From: Pleodorina starrii
Lineage: Eukaryota; Chlorophyta; Chlorophyceae; Chlamydomonadales; Volvocaceae
NCBI GenBank assembly: GCA_030267565.1
Contig: BRXU01000039.1
Location: forward strand, 962,915 to 1,026,914
Length of the DNA stretch: 64,000 nucleotides
Direction: 5' to 3'
Shown one piece after another: positions 1 through 11,000 of the stretch. The notes below the pieces were generated by a model that saw only the letters and a list, made by a program, of their open reading frames with translations, was not told the DNA's origin and did no database searches. The position numbers and the translations under genes are program-made. Position 1 is the stretch's first letter, and each line of letters opens with the position of its first letter.

Positions 1-2420
1 AATGCTCGGGGAAGTACGGGTAAGTACTTTGGGAAGTTGGTACGGTATTGCTCGGTCGCAGCGAAGTTGGTGTGCGGTGCGTAAAGGCGACTGTCGGGCG
101 GGTGTGATGGTGGGTTGGATGACGGACATGCATGGGGGTCGGGGGATGGGATGTGTTTGCCGTACGTATCACGGCTGCGATGGTGGGTCCCGATGTGATG
201 TGCTGGTAAGGTGACAGGCTCATGGCCGGCAAGCGCATGCGCACCGCTGCGCTTCTCGATGACATATACCCCTCCTCGAAAAAAGGGTCGTGGGGAACTC
301 TTGGCCTTCGTTCTTAAAATGCCGTACTACATCCTCGTAGAAATGCGGTAACGGCGGGGAGGACACGGCGCCGCACGGCGCCGCAGACTCTCTCCGGAAA
401 TGAGCCGCTTGGAGCGACACCGTGCCGAGTCGCGATTTGGGTGCGGACGTTTGGCGGCGGCGGTGAGAGGGGCTGGGAAAGGGGGAAGGCCCCTCGCCGG
501 GGGAAGCCCCCCCTGGATTTGGCATATGAAGGGGTAGCACCAAAGGACTGCAGCCAAGTCACCGGTGCGATGTTGGGAGGGGGGGCGCGCGACCCCAAGT
601 TTCGAAAGGACGGCGGTGTATGTCCTGTGTGGCGAGTGGGTTTATGGCGAGTGGCGCTGTCATCATCCTTGCTGCGCCCCAAGGTGCTTGGCTGGGCTTG
701 GGGGCTGGTATCCAAAGGTAGTGCGCAGTTTGCCTGGACAGGCCTCGATCTGGGTCTTTTCCAGATGTGGTGAAGAGGACGCTGGTTGCTGATGGTTTAT
801 TTAAGCGGCGATGGTGGGGGCGGCGATGGAGGGTAGCCGTACGGTGTACGGCTACCCTCGTATACGGCAGCCCGGAGCCCCACGACGGATGGGGTGGAAA
901 ATTCCGACCACCCGCAAGAGATATGGGTAGGGAGGGGAGAGGACGATACGCGGGAAGGTGGCTCCTAAATTTCACACAACACACAACGCCCTCAGCGCAA
1001 CATTCTCCGGGCGCGAGGGGCTTGTCCACATTACAGACTCCACAGCGCACCCCTTTGAACACGTGCGCACTGCGCAGTACACGGCCTGTAGCGCCCTTTG
1101 GTGCCACCGGGGAATGAAGCGTGGGACCACATCCCTCCTGCGGAGGCACCCCGTCGCGTGCACTTCCTACGTAGGCTAGGGGTTGGTGGGCCTGATGGCG
1201 ATGTGGGCTTGGTGCTGGTGGGCCTTGCTGGCTTTGCTTTTGGTGCCCCTTCGCGGGTGCCCCCGGGGTAGGATGAACAGTCTGTCTAGCCTGTACGGCT
1301 AGCAACCGGTGTGAAAACCGGTTCCCCTTGTAATCACCGAATCCTAATGGAAGCAAGGTCCAACACTTGCACCCGAACCAGGCCGCGCGCTAGCTCAGCT
1401 GGAGGCCTGGGACGTGGTGGTGATGTTCGAAAACGATGAGCTAGCCAAGACGAAGAGCGGCTATGTAAGCGCTGGGGCAGTTTTTCATCTCTTTGTATAC
1501 CGGTACTGTACGGAATTTCGGGAGTTGCCCAGATTAAGAACACAGCCTGCACCCGGGATTCATTGCGCCCAGATCTTCTGACAGCCAAGCAGGAACTACG
1601 TATTAACGTCGTTCACGCATTCAAGAAGTTCACGCATCCAAGAACCTCGCCTCCTGCCGCGCCAACGTAACGCTCCTTCGCAACCTCGACGCAGCAAGTC
1701 TAGGGCTTTGCCTGCCGCCGCAATAATTGGGGCTTTGTTCGCAGAGTTCATCGCACGTTCTCCGACCAACACGTAAACGCGCCAAGGATGTCTAGCCTGG
1801 GGCCGCTCGGGCATCCGCCCACAGCGCCAGTAGTCAACCCGGTCATGTGGGCACCTGAGCTTCCAACGAACCGGCCGCAGGTAAGCCTTGATACTGTCGG
1901 TCGCGGCATAGCGGTTAAATGAGTTGTTTCCGGACCGGAACTTGACATTTTCGTGGCCCCAAGCCCAAACCGGTTGCGGACTGGGCAGGCGAGAAAGGCG
2001 CGTTCCGGACTTCCGGTGCCACCAAAGCTTTTCGAGACGCACTGGTCGGGCGTGGAGACTTTGAGCTCCCGAGACAGTCACTCATCTTGCGTGGGCTGGA
2101 GATGCCATAATGCGATTTTCGGTATCAATCACTGGAACTATACAGCTTCTTCGGATTAGATAACAAAAGTGCCCTTTACGCCTACGTCCGATGCTTGCTG
2201 CGCGCTCGGGAGGGCGCACATGTCGACTGACTGACTGGAAGTAGACTGACCTCGACCGACCCGCGGGTCGTCTCTCCATGTCGCTGGGCACAACTTGCTG
2301 CTGTGGCCAATGCCATGTTCCCACCCGGCCACAACCTCCATCCGCCCAGCCCGCTGCTTTCCTCCACCGGGACTCCGAAACCGCGCCACGTGCCCCGGTC
2401 TGGTCTGGTGTGGTCTGCAG
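1..2420. other. No gene recognised (left-hand flank)
   Basis: Many overlapping open frames occur on both strands, but they are short, GC-driven and show no recognisable domain or consistent splice structure, so I call none of them. Visible structure is limited to small inverted repeats. One is a perfect 11-bp arm palindrome with a 3-bp loop at 832-856, and another is a pair of short inverted repeats around 1286-1324 (AACCGGT ... ACCGGTT). A good splice acceptor (TGGTCTGCAG) ends at 2420, so exons of the gene at 2421 may lie here unrecognised. Confidence 0.5.
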
Positions 2421-3373
2421 ATGAACCCGGAGACTGCGCCGCCGCCGGGTTTGACGCCGGGCGTCCGTACGCACATGGTGGGAGCCGCTGCGCCGCTGGC
2501 CGGGCGCGCGGAGGACGTACCGGAGGAGCGCGTCGTCGTGACCCCGGTCGAGATTGCGGAGCGCGCCGCTGCGGCTCACGACATGACCTTCCACAAGACG
2601 TCCGAGGCGGCCGGTGCGTGCGTGCCGGCGCGTACGACAAAAAACCCAAACGCGCGGGCGCGCGCGGCAGGGCCCAGGTTAGGGTGACGCGTGCTTGGAC
2701 CGGGTCGATTCTGTCTGTCATCGTAATTGCGTTGGATTATGGGGTTGCTGAATGCTGGTGCGACGGGCCGCTGCTGTTCACCCCACCCCGCGATTGTTCC
2801 GTGGTGGGGCATCTTTCCGGCGCAGTTGCTCACCTTGTCAACCCCCAGTCTGTGTGTTTAAGCAATGGTGTGACCGCAAAAGGACGGGGCCACGTTCACC
2901 TTGCTTGTCTGTGGATGGGATACTGCCCCATGCGAAGCAAAGGTACACGAGAACACGGCATGGCGCCCTACTTGAGTGTGCCTAGCTGACTACGTGGACA
3001 GCAGAAGCACAACGGCGGCTTCATGCGCGGTGCAGGCACCAGGCGGCTCCGCGGCTTTCGGGCACCGGGCAGTCTACCGGAAGTGCTACTTGCTCACAAG
3101 ACCGACAGGTCCGCCGCAAACATGTGCTGCGCAGGGGCGCGTCTGGACCCTACCGACCCCTGGGTGCCGTTCGGCGCCACGGTCAAGGGCGCGGACGGCG
3201 AGCCGCTGACGTCGCACGATGGACCGCTGGACGATCCGTACGGCATCGCCGGCGGCGGCGGCACGGCCGCCGCTTCCGGCGGCGACGGCGACGAGGTCGC
3301 AGCCCTGGGCGACGGCTCACTGGCGGCGGCTGAGGCGGCGATCGAGGTCATCCGAGAGGGCGGACGGTGCTGA
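2421..3373 (+). CDS. Unknown two-exon protein, or last two exons of a longer gene
   Basis: I do not recognise the product. Exon 1 runs 2421-2613 and exon 2 runs 3135-3373. The donor G|GTGCGT at 2613/2614 and the acceptor GCGCAG|G at 3134/3135 leave matching phase 1, and the joined frame codes 143 residues if ATG 2421 is the start. That ATG sits directly after a good acceptor (TCTGCAG), so it may be an internal exon of a longer gene. The protein has a mixed, protein-like first half (RVVVTPVEIAERAAAAHDM), then DPTDPWVPFG, a Gly/Ala-rich linker and a short helical end (AAAEAAIEVIREGGRC). No membrane segment or catalytic motif is visible. Phase agreement and composition support a real gene; the function is open. 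Confidence 0.45.
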
Positions 3374-4758
3374 GGCCGGCGCCGGGGGGCCGGGGTAATT
3401 AAGAAGATAGTGCAACGGGGGAACGGAGGTGGCGCCAGGGTAGTGCGGGAGAAGCGCCGGACTGTGGGGCAGCAGAGGGCACTCCTGCCTATCATACATG
3501 CAGGGTACACGGGTCATACGCTTTTCAAGCCTGGCTCCATACGTAGTCCGTACTACTGAGAGCCGTACTGCCATACTGCGTTTCAACGCGGCATTTTGAC
3601 CTTCCGCATTGTCGAGGCTGACCCAGCCGCCCTCTTTTGGCCGAAGGACGGAGGGATAAAGTGTACGCGTGTAGAGAGGGAGGGCGGCCGGACCAAGGGT
3701 TCAGTGCTCCGGAGGGGAGGCCTTGGGTGTCGTACGCGCCGTGACATCCAAAGCCCCCATTGAGAGGGTATGGTGGATACCGGTAGGCGGCGGCGAGTTC
3801 AGCGGGTGCAGGGGGGCAGCGCCTGTGGGGCTGGTGTGGTGCGATACGGTCGTGGCTTGCCAAGCGGTGTTGTGGAGCGACTGAAAGCAGGAAGAGTAGT
3901 CGTTCAAGGGGGGTATGCACGTATAGGCCGGAGCCCGTAAACGGTAAAGTAACAGAAGAAGGCCTTCCCGTCCGGGGGGGGGGGTTCCAGTGGGCACTAG
4001 GCCCTCCGATATCTCGCACGGAGAGTAAAGAAACAAAGCCTTTGCTAGTTGTGACAGCAGTCTTGCTTGCATCCATTGGACCACGTTAGCTGCGGATCTT
4101 GCGTTCGGGGTTTGCAGAGAGAGAGAGAGAGTGTTGACATGCGAGTTGGAACGGTACGAGCCGGCTGCGGACTGTGAGGCTGTCAACTTGACGTGGAGCG
4201 TGTGGGAGGGGAAGCGTTTCGGCCGACCTGGCCCGGCCCTCTGTGCAGCATATTGCAAATTGAGGACTGTGCAGCAACTCGGGCCGCAGTGGGTTCTGCA
4301 ATTCGCTTAGGCACGCAGGTGGGAGACAAGGCGGTTCAGGCACGCAGGTGGGTCGACTTCGCCTGATTCGTATGCGGAATCAGGTTCCGCTGGGGCTTCT
4401 AGCAAGACGTCAAATACGCGCAGGCCCGCCGGATCGCGATAGTGACGATGGTTGATGGTTGCGGGTACGGTTGTTGGGCGGTCCGTGGAACCGTGGCCGT
4501 CGCCGGTCAGCTTGTAACAGGGCTGTTCGGCGGACTAGTCCTCGGTTTTAAACCTTGGATGCTTTGTTGCCTATTATGAGACGAAAGTGAAACACGAGAA
4601 TTGGGCTGATACAAGTTGAGTTGATATGACTGAACCGGGGACACTGAACTCCATCCCTTCCAATGTTATAGGCGGTAGGAAGCGGATCCATGCATTATGG
4701 GGCGTCTACGCTGAGTCCTTCCGTATATGGAAGAGACGACAGAAAGGATTAAAGGAAG
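3374..4758. other. Intergenic, no gene recognised
   Basis: No convincing coding frame. It holds a (GA)n run near 4116-4132, a 14-bp direct repeat (GGCACGCAGGTGGG) at about 4309 and 4339, and a perfect 8-bp-arm hairpin CCTGATTC-7-GAATCAGG at 4362-4384. The segment ends at the left inverted repeat of the MULE. Confidence 0.5.
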
Positions 4759-5051
4759 CTCGCCTAAATCGCGCAGGAACTCGGCATAGGGCCCCGCCAG
4801 CACCAACCACCTCGCACGCAATCTTTGCCCAAACACTCTTGCTTACAACTTTCTTTATAGTTCTAAACAGGTGCTGAGGCAGGGAACGCATAAATACAAA
4901 TTTAAACATAGGAGCGTGGCATCTAGACCTGGTCCTAGCTTCCTTCCTGCTGCTGAGCTTATACTGCTTTGCGGAAAACCAATCTTTTACCATATGTTGG
5001 TAATGTAGTATCTAGAAACTGGAACCGCATCCTCCGGTCAGCTCGCGAGTC
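4759..5051 (+). repeat. Left terminal inverted repeat of the MULE
   Basis: Reverse complement of 14909-15197, with only a few differences. These include a 4-bp indel in the TCCT(AGCT)TCCTTCC stretch near 4936 and scattered substitutions. Several hundred bp of near-identical TIR is typical of MULEs, and in MuDR the TIRs carry the promoters of both genes, so this repeat probably drives the plus-strand gene. Confidence 0.85.
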
Positions 5052-5538
5052 CGCCATTCCAGTTGTACAGTGTCGCCGGCTCTCTGCGCGCACGGAGTCT
5101 TGGATCGTCTGGCGTGGAGAATGTCGAACCCTTACCCAAGGTGCGGGGATGCACTCAGGTGCACAACGAGGCAAATTCATAGCTGTCGGAAAGAACCCTG
5201 GATTGCACTTCTGCACCAGAAGCGCCTCATGGACGCTTGGGCCCCTACACGCAGTACTACTGTCATTCATAGCTGATGTAGTTCCGATGTGTCTATCTGT
5301 CCTTGCGCCTGTAATGCAGAGCACCAGCGCGACTCCGACACGGTTGATCAAGCGGCGGTGAGGCAAGAGGAGCAATCCCCCGGTAGGGCGCCGTTCGTAG
5401 TTGCCCTTTTTGTTTCTCCAAGTTGAGATTGCCGCGGTCCTTGAACAATGGGTAATCCTAGCTGAGCTGAAGGTGCCACTGTAAACACGTCACTGCCAGC
5501 ACCTATTCCCTCGCATGCGTCGGCTGTATTTTTCGCAG
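5052..5538 (+). other. 5' region of plus-strand MULE gene; upstream exons unresolved
   Basis: Between the left TIR and the acceptor at 5538 there are exon-like pieces. One is an ATG at 5119 starting MSNPYPRCGDAL. Another follows TGCAG at about 5320, reads EHQRDSDTVDQAAVRQEEQ, and reaches a possible donor. The pieces can be joined in more than one way, so I leave the 5' exons undefined. Confidence 0.3.
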
Positions 5539-6560
5539 ATTTCGACTTCACCAACGAGCCGGATGACAACGACGACACATGCCCCTCGATGAAGATGAAC
5601 CCCAAGCCCTGGCTGCAGGCTCTGGTCAAAACAGAGCCCGGTCAAGCGGCCCAGCCCAGCACTGAACTACAGTTCCAGCAGGAGATCACCAGGCAGTTAG
5701 AGCTGAAAGTACAGCTGGCGAAACTACAGACGGCACAGCAAACCCAGCAACCGCATGTCCAGCAGCAGCAGCAGCCTCTGCAAGCTCCGCAGGGGCTACC
5801 ACCACGAACGCCAGCATTGCAGCAGGCAGGCGCAGCCGGGTGGCCACCCCAGTCCACCACTCGGGCCGCGGTACCCAGCCGGTCAGGCGTTGGTATCCTC
5901 CCGCGCCGCGCCAGCTTCGATGAGCTGCAGGCGGGGTCGGCGTCCGAGATGGACCCCGCTGATATGGGCCCTCCGCTCCGGCGCGCACGGTCCGGCGGGG
6001 TGGAGCAGACCAGCATGGCCGCCGACGTGAGGGACACCAAACAGCGGTACAGACTGCATTCGCAGCAGCGGCGTGCAGAGCCGGACATAGCCCACCTGTG
6101 GACTATCCCGGAGCATGAGCCCTCCGATGGCTTCTTCCTGACCCCCGTCCCGGGCGACCCAAACTCCTGGTTTCACAACTGCGGCTGTCCCATCCCCAAG
6201 AGCGGGCTCATGATCATCTCGCTGGGGGAGTACGCTCGCCTCGGCACCAAGGTCAAGGGCGGACTCGGGGTGGTCTCGTTCTGCTCGCCCCGGTGCATCG
6301 ACGTCATCCGGGAGCGGCCGCCGCCTGGCTCGAACCCGCAGCAGGCGTTGGACATGCGCGGGGGCATGGGCAGGGTTGTTCCGAAGGGGATGGGACGCGG
6401 CGACTGGAACCTGGACCGCCTGAAGCTGACGTGGGTGACGCGCGGCCAGCTACAGCAGCGCGCCTTGTCGCTGCAGGCGGTGGCGCAGATTGAGGACTGG
6501 ATGAAGCAGGGATATGCGATGCCCGAGGAGCTGGAGGAGGTGGCCGACGGTGGCCAGTAG
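5539..6560 (+). CDS. Gln-rich MULE accessory protein with a possible treble-clef zinc site (3' exon)
   Basis: Last exon of the plus-strand gene of the MULE. The frame opens after TTTTTCGCAG (5529-5538) with DFDFTNEPDDNDD, passes Met 5589 and ends at TAG 6558-6560, giving about 340 residues. The N-terminal third is Gln-rich (QQEITRQLELKVQLAKLQT, then polyGln) and predicted coiled-coil-like. The C-terminal half is ordered, with a Cys pattern C-x-C (HNCGCP) followed about 35 residues later by FCSPRC. This recalls small MYM/FLZ/TRASH-type treble clefs, though the spacing is not an exact match and I do not assign a family. Its position, convergent with the transposase and next to the opposite TIR, parallels mudrB, a second MULE gene of unclear function. 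The start is unresolved because upstream exons exist. Confidence 0.55.
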
Positions 6561-6680
6561 TGGTCGTACTGCGCTTGAAGAACAGCATGCATGGGTTGGG
6601 TTGGTGGGGTAGGGCTCAATGTTGCTGTGTGCCAGGTTGCTCTTAGGGTTTATTCATTTGTACTGATGAATCACACATTG

Positions 6681-7472
6681 ATGGTCTGTACAGTACAAAA
6701 GCTGCCCGCGGCCCTCTGCCATGAGTGTTGTGTCGTTCACGTGAGGATGGTCTGTACAGTACGGAAGCTGCCCGCGGCCCTCTGCCATGAGTGTTGTGTC
6801 GTTCACGTGAGGATGGTCTGTACAGTACGGAAGCTGCCCGCGGCCCTCTGCCATGAGTGTTGTGTCGTTCACGTGAGGATGGTCTGTACAGTACGGAAGC
6901 TGCCCGCGGCCCTCTGCCATGAGTGTTGTGTCGTTCACGTGAGGATGGTCTGTACAGTACGGAAGCTGCCCGCGGCCCTCTGCCATGAGTGTTGTGTCGT
7001 TCACGTGAGGATGGTCTGTACAGTACAAAAGCTGCCCGCGGCCCTCTGCCATGAGTGTTGTGTCGTTCACGTGAGGATGGTCTGTACAGTACGGAAGCTG
7101 CCCGCGGCCCTCTGCCATGAGTGTTGTGTCGTTCACGTGAGGATGGTCTGTACAGTACGGAAGCTGCCCGCGGCCCTCTGCCATGAGTGTTGTGTCGTTC
7201 ACGTGAGGATGGTCTGTACAGTACGGAAGCTGCCCGCGGCCCTCTGCCATGAGTGTTGTGTCGTTCACGTGAGGATGGTCTGTACAGTACGGAAGCTGCC
7301 CGCGGCCCTCTGCCATGAGTGTTGTGTCGTTCACGTGAGGATGGTCTGTACAGTACGGAAGCTGCCCGCGGCCCTCTGCCATGAGTGTTGTGTCGTTCAC
7401 GTGAGGATGGTCTGTACAGTACGGAAGCTGCCCGCGGCCCTCTGCCATGAGTGTTGTGTCGTTCACGTGAGG
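6681..7472. repeat. 66-bp minisatellite, 12 copies
   Basis: Exactly twelve tandem 66-bp units (792 bp). The only variation seen is ACAAAAG versus ACGGAAG in the first and sixth copies. Each unit holds a CACGTG palindrome and a TGTACAGTACGG segment. Because 66 is divisible by 3, a frame is open on each strand (a 22-residue repeat), but I do not consider either coding. It lies between the 3' ends of the two convergent MULE genes. Confidence 0.95.
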
Positions 7473-8036
7473 ATTGTGCGCGCGTGCTCTTGTTGTGTAC
7501 AGTACAACGTCAGGAAGGGCGCGTTCCCCTTCATTACAACGATGCCATGTAAGATACTGCGCCCATAGATGTGTTCAGTTTGGTACTTTATCGGTTAAGC
7601 TGTACGAACTGTCGAGTGAGGACACGACGCACACGACAGTTGTCATCAAACGGCATACAGAGTCGCACTAGCGAGTGCACATCGTGGCCCGTCGGCATCG
7701 TCCAATACACCCAAACCCCCACCCAGTGCCCAAGCAGTCAACGAGGAGGGCAACCCCGTGCTTCCCTGAACATGAAACCAAGCAACGGGGGCAAACAGGG
7801 GAACAAAGGCGAGAAGCACAGTCACCCCACCCACACCGGATTTCAACGCTAGTTGAGACCGACTTCCAACCCCCTAATCGCCGTGTTAGCCCGACCGACT
7901 GCAGTATAAATAGTCCTGACCGCCATAAGCGACCCGCGCGCGGACAGGTCTCCCCATGCCGCCTTACAGCCCTGTGAGAAGAGGGTTCATCCCAATCCGC
8001 TGTCAAGGCCGTCTCCAATTTATTCCTTCCCCGTCC
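7473..8036. other. Intergenic between convergent MULE genes
   Basis: No gene. A TATA-like string (TATAAATA, 7905-7912) lies on the plus strand but leads only into sequence antisense to the transposase. On the minus strand, shortly after the transposase stop, the complement of 8005-8025 contains AATAAA, a possible poly(A) signal. Confidence 0.4.
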
Positions 8037-11000
8037 CTACAGCTGCCCCACGCCTCCGCCGGCTCCCGCCCACTGCAGCTGCGCCGGCGCCAGAGCACCC
8101 AGGCTCGTCAGCAGGTGGTGCTGCCCCTGCAGCTGCGGCGTCGCCAGCGGCTGCTGTGCCAGCGACGGCATGCCCACGAGGCCGCGCTGCTGCCCCACGC
8201 CTCCGCCGGCTCCCGCCCACTGCAGTTGCGCCGGCGCCAGAGCACCCAGGCTCGTCAGCAGGTGGTGCTGCCCCTGCAGCTGCGGCGTCGCCAGCGGCTG
8301 CTGTGCCAGCGACGGCATGCCCACGAGGCCGCGCTGCTGCCCCACGCCTCCGCCGGCTCCCGCCCACTGCAGCTGCGCCGGCGCCAGAGCACCCAGGCTC
8401 GTCAGCAGGTGGTGCTGCCCCTGCAGCTGCGGCGTCGCCAGCGGCTGCTGTGCCAGCGACGGCATGCCCACGAGGCCGCGCTGCTGCCCCACGCCTCCGC
8501 CGGCTCCCGCCCACTGCAGCTGCACCGGCGCCAGAGCACCCAGGCTCGTCAGCAGGTGGTGCTGCCCCTGCAGCTGCGGCGTCGCCAGCGGCTGCTGTGC
8601 CAGCGACGGCATGCCCACGAGGCCGCGCTGCTGCCCCACGCCTCCGCCGGCTCCCGCCCACTGCAGTTGCGCCGGCGCCAGAGCACCCAGGCTCGTCAGC
8701 AGGTGGTGCTGCCCCTGCAGCTGCGGCGTCGCCAGCGGCTGCTGTGCCAGCGACGGCATGCCCACGAGGCCGCGCTGCTGCCCCACGCCTCCGCCGGCTC
8801 CCGCCCACTGCAGTTGCGCCGGCGCCAGAGCACCCAGGCTCGTCAGCAGGTGGTGCTGCCCCTGCAGCTGCGGCGTCGCCAGCGGCTGCTGTGCCAGCGA
8901 CGGCATGCCCACGAGGCCGCGCTGCTGTTCCACGCCTCCGCCGGCTCCCGCCCACTGCAGCTGCGCCGGCGCCAGAGCACCCAGGCTCGTCAGCAGGTGG
9001 TGCTGCCCCTGCAGCTGCGGCGTCGCCAGCGGCTGCTGTGCCAGCGACGGCATGCCCACGAGGCCACGCTGCTGCCCCACGCCTCCGCCGGCTCCCGCCC
9101 ACTGCAGCTGCGCCGGCGCCAGAGCGCCCAGGCTCGTCAGCAGGTGGTGCTGCCCCTGCAGCTGCGGCGTCGCCAGCGGCTGCTGTGCCAGCGACGGCAT
9201 GCCCACGAGGCCGCGCTGCTGCCCCACGCCTCCGCCGGCTCCCGCCCACTGCAGCTGCGCCGGCGCCAGAGCACCCAGGCTCGTCAGCAGGTGGTGCTGC
9301 CCCTGCAGCTGCGGCGTCGCCAGCGGCTGCTGTGCCAGCGACGGCATGCCCACGAGGCCGCGCTGCTGCCCCACGCCTCCGCCGGCTCCCGCCCACTGCA
9401 GTTGCGCCGGCGCCAGAGCACCCAGGCTCGTCAGCAGGTGGTGCTGCCCCTGCAGCTGCGGCGTCGCCAGCGGCTGCTGTGCCAGCGACGGCATGCCCAC
9501 GAGGCCGCGCTGCTGTTCCACGCCTCCGCCGGCTCCCGCCCACTGCAGCTGCGCCGGCGCCAGAGCACCCAGGCTCGTCAGCAGGTGGTGCTGCCCCTGC
9601 AGCTGCGGCGTCGCCAGCGGCTGCTGTGCCAGCGACGGCATGCCCACGAGGCCGCGCTGCTGCCCCACGCCTCCGCCGGCTCCCGCCCACTGCAGCTGCG
9701 CCGGCGCCAGAGCACCCAGGCTCGTCAGCAGGTGGTGCTGCCCCTGCAGCTGCGGCGTCGCCAGCGGCTGCTGTGCCAGCGACGGCATGCCCACGAGGCC
9801 GCGCTGCTGCCCCACGCCTCCGCCGGCTCCCGCCCACTGCAGCTGCGCCGGCGCCAGAGCACCCAGGCTCGTCAGCAGGTGGTGCTGCCCCTGCAGCTGC
9901 GGCGTCGCCAGCGGCTGCTGTGCCAGCGACGGCATGCCCACGAGGCCGCGCTGCTGCCCCACGCCTCCGCCGGCTTCCGCCCACTGCAGCTGCGCCGGCG
10001 CCAGAGCACCCAGGCTCGTCAGCAGGTGGTGCTGCCCCTGCAGCTGCGGCGTCGCCAGCGGCTGCTGTGCCAGCGACGGCATGCCCACGAGGCCGCGCTG
10101 CTGCCCCACGCCTCCGCCGGCTCCCGCCCACTGCTGAGCAAGGACGCGGGCGAGAACGGCCAGTGCAGGGTGCTTCCCATTGGGTATCACGGCCAAAGGT
10201 GGCCTGGCAGAGGGGGCCACAGGTAGCGCCGCTTGATCTGTTGTGGCGCGTTTTGTGGCGGGAGCTCTGCGCGCCTTTGGAGCCTGGGGTCTCCGTCTCT
10301 TCCGCCCGTGCTGCTCGTAGTCGCTGTCCTCCGCGGCAGCCGCCCTTTCGGCGTCCAGCTCTGCGCGCTGTTCCAGCTGCGCCTGCAGCCGCTTCGGGGC
10401 CTTCTCGATCCGTTTCCGGACACGGCGCAACAGGGGACCCGATGCACAGACACCCCCCGTCTTAACACGCAACAGCAACCGTTGCGCCGCAGTGCGCACC
10501 AGCCGGACCTTAGGGCGCTTTCCGCCCTCCACGCGCGGCTTCAGGCGCTTGTCCGTGTGCTGCGCATTCGTGACCTGGGCGAGCACAGCGGGCCGGTTGC
10601 TGAAGGTGCTGGTCACTGAGCGTGCCTTCAGAAGTTTAAGCGCCACGCCACGGACAAGTGAAACCGCGAGCTGACAGCTGCGAACTTCCGTGCAGGCCAG
10701 CTCCGTCACTTCACCGACAGCGCTTTGCAGGTCCTTGATTGAACGCGTGAGGGTGGCGGCTGTCGCAGGTGAAGGTGGGGGCCCTGGCAATGGCGACGAG
10801 AATGCACCGCCAACCGCTGCAGCGCCGCTGCTGCTGCCGGCACCGCCGAGACCCCGCCCGGGCGCCTCAGCACCGGCGCTGCCGGCGCCGCCAACCGCTG
10901 CAGCGCCGCTGCTGCTGCCGGCACCGCCGAGACCCCGCCCGGGCGCCTCAGCACCGGCGCTGCCGGCGCCGCCAACCGCTGCAGCGCCGCTGCTGCTGCC

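Noticed and set aside
559..1356. 265-codon minus-strand ORF and other frames in the first 2.4 kb
   Set aside because: Overlapping GC-driven frames on both strands, Pro/Arg-rich composition, no motif or splice signals.
4969..5361. 130-codon plus-strand ORF starting in the left TIR
   Set aside because: It crosses the TIR edge and probable exon/intron signals; its composition is not convincing as one exon.
6681..7472. Possible CRISPR array
   Set aside because: Units are contiguous and identical with no variable spacers, and the DNA is eukaryotic.
6591..7568. 325-codon plus-strand and 270-codon minus-strand ORFs over the 66-bp repeat
   Set aside because: Nearly all of both frames is the minisatellite; no domain and no splice context.
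7905..7912. TATA box of a plus-strand gene
   Set aside because: It leads only into sequence antisense to the transposase and its repeats.
7956..10465. Long plus-strand ORFs of 655-769 codons through the 147-bp repeat
   Set aside because: They are antisense to the transposase, exist only because a 147-bp GC-rich period lacks stops in five frames, and have no flanking unique coding sequence or domain.
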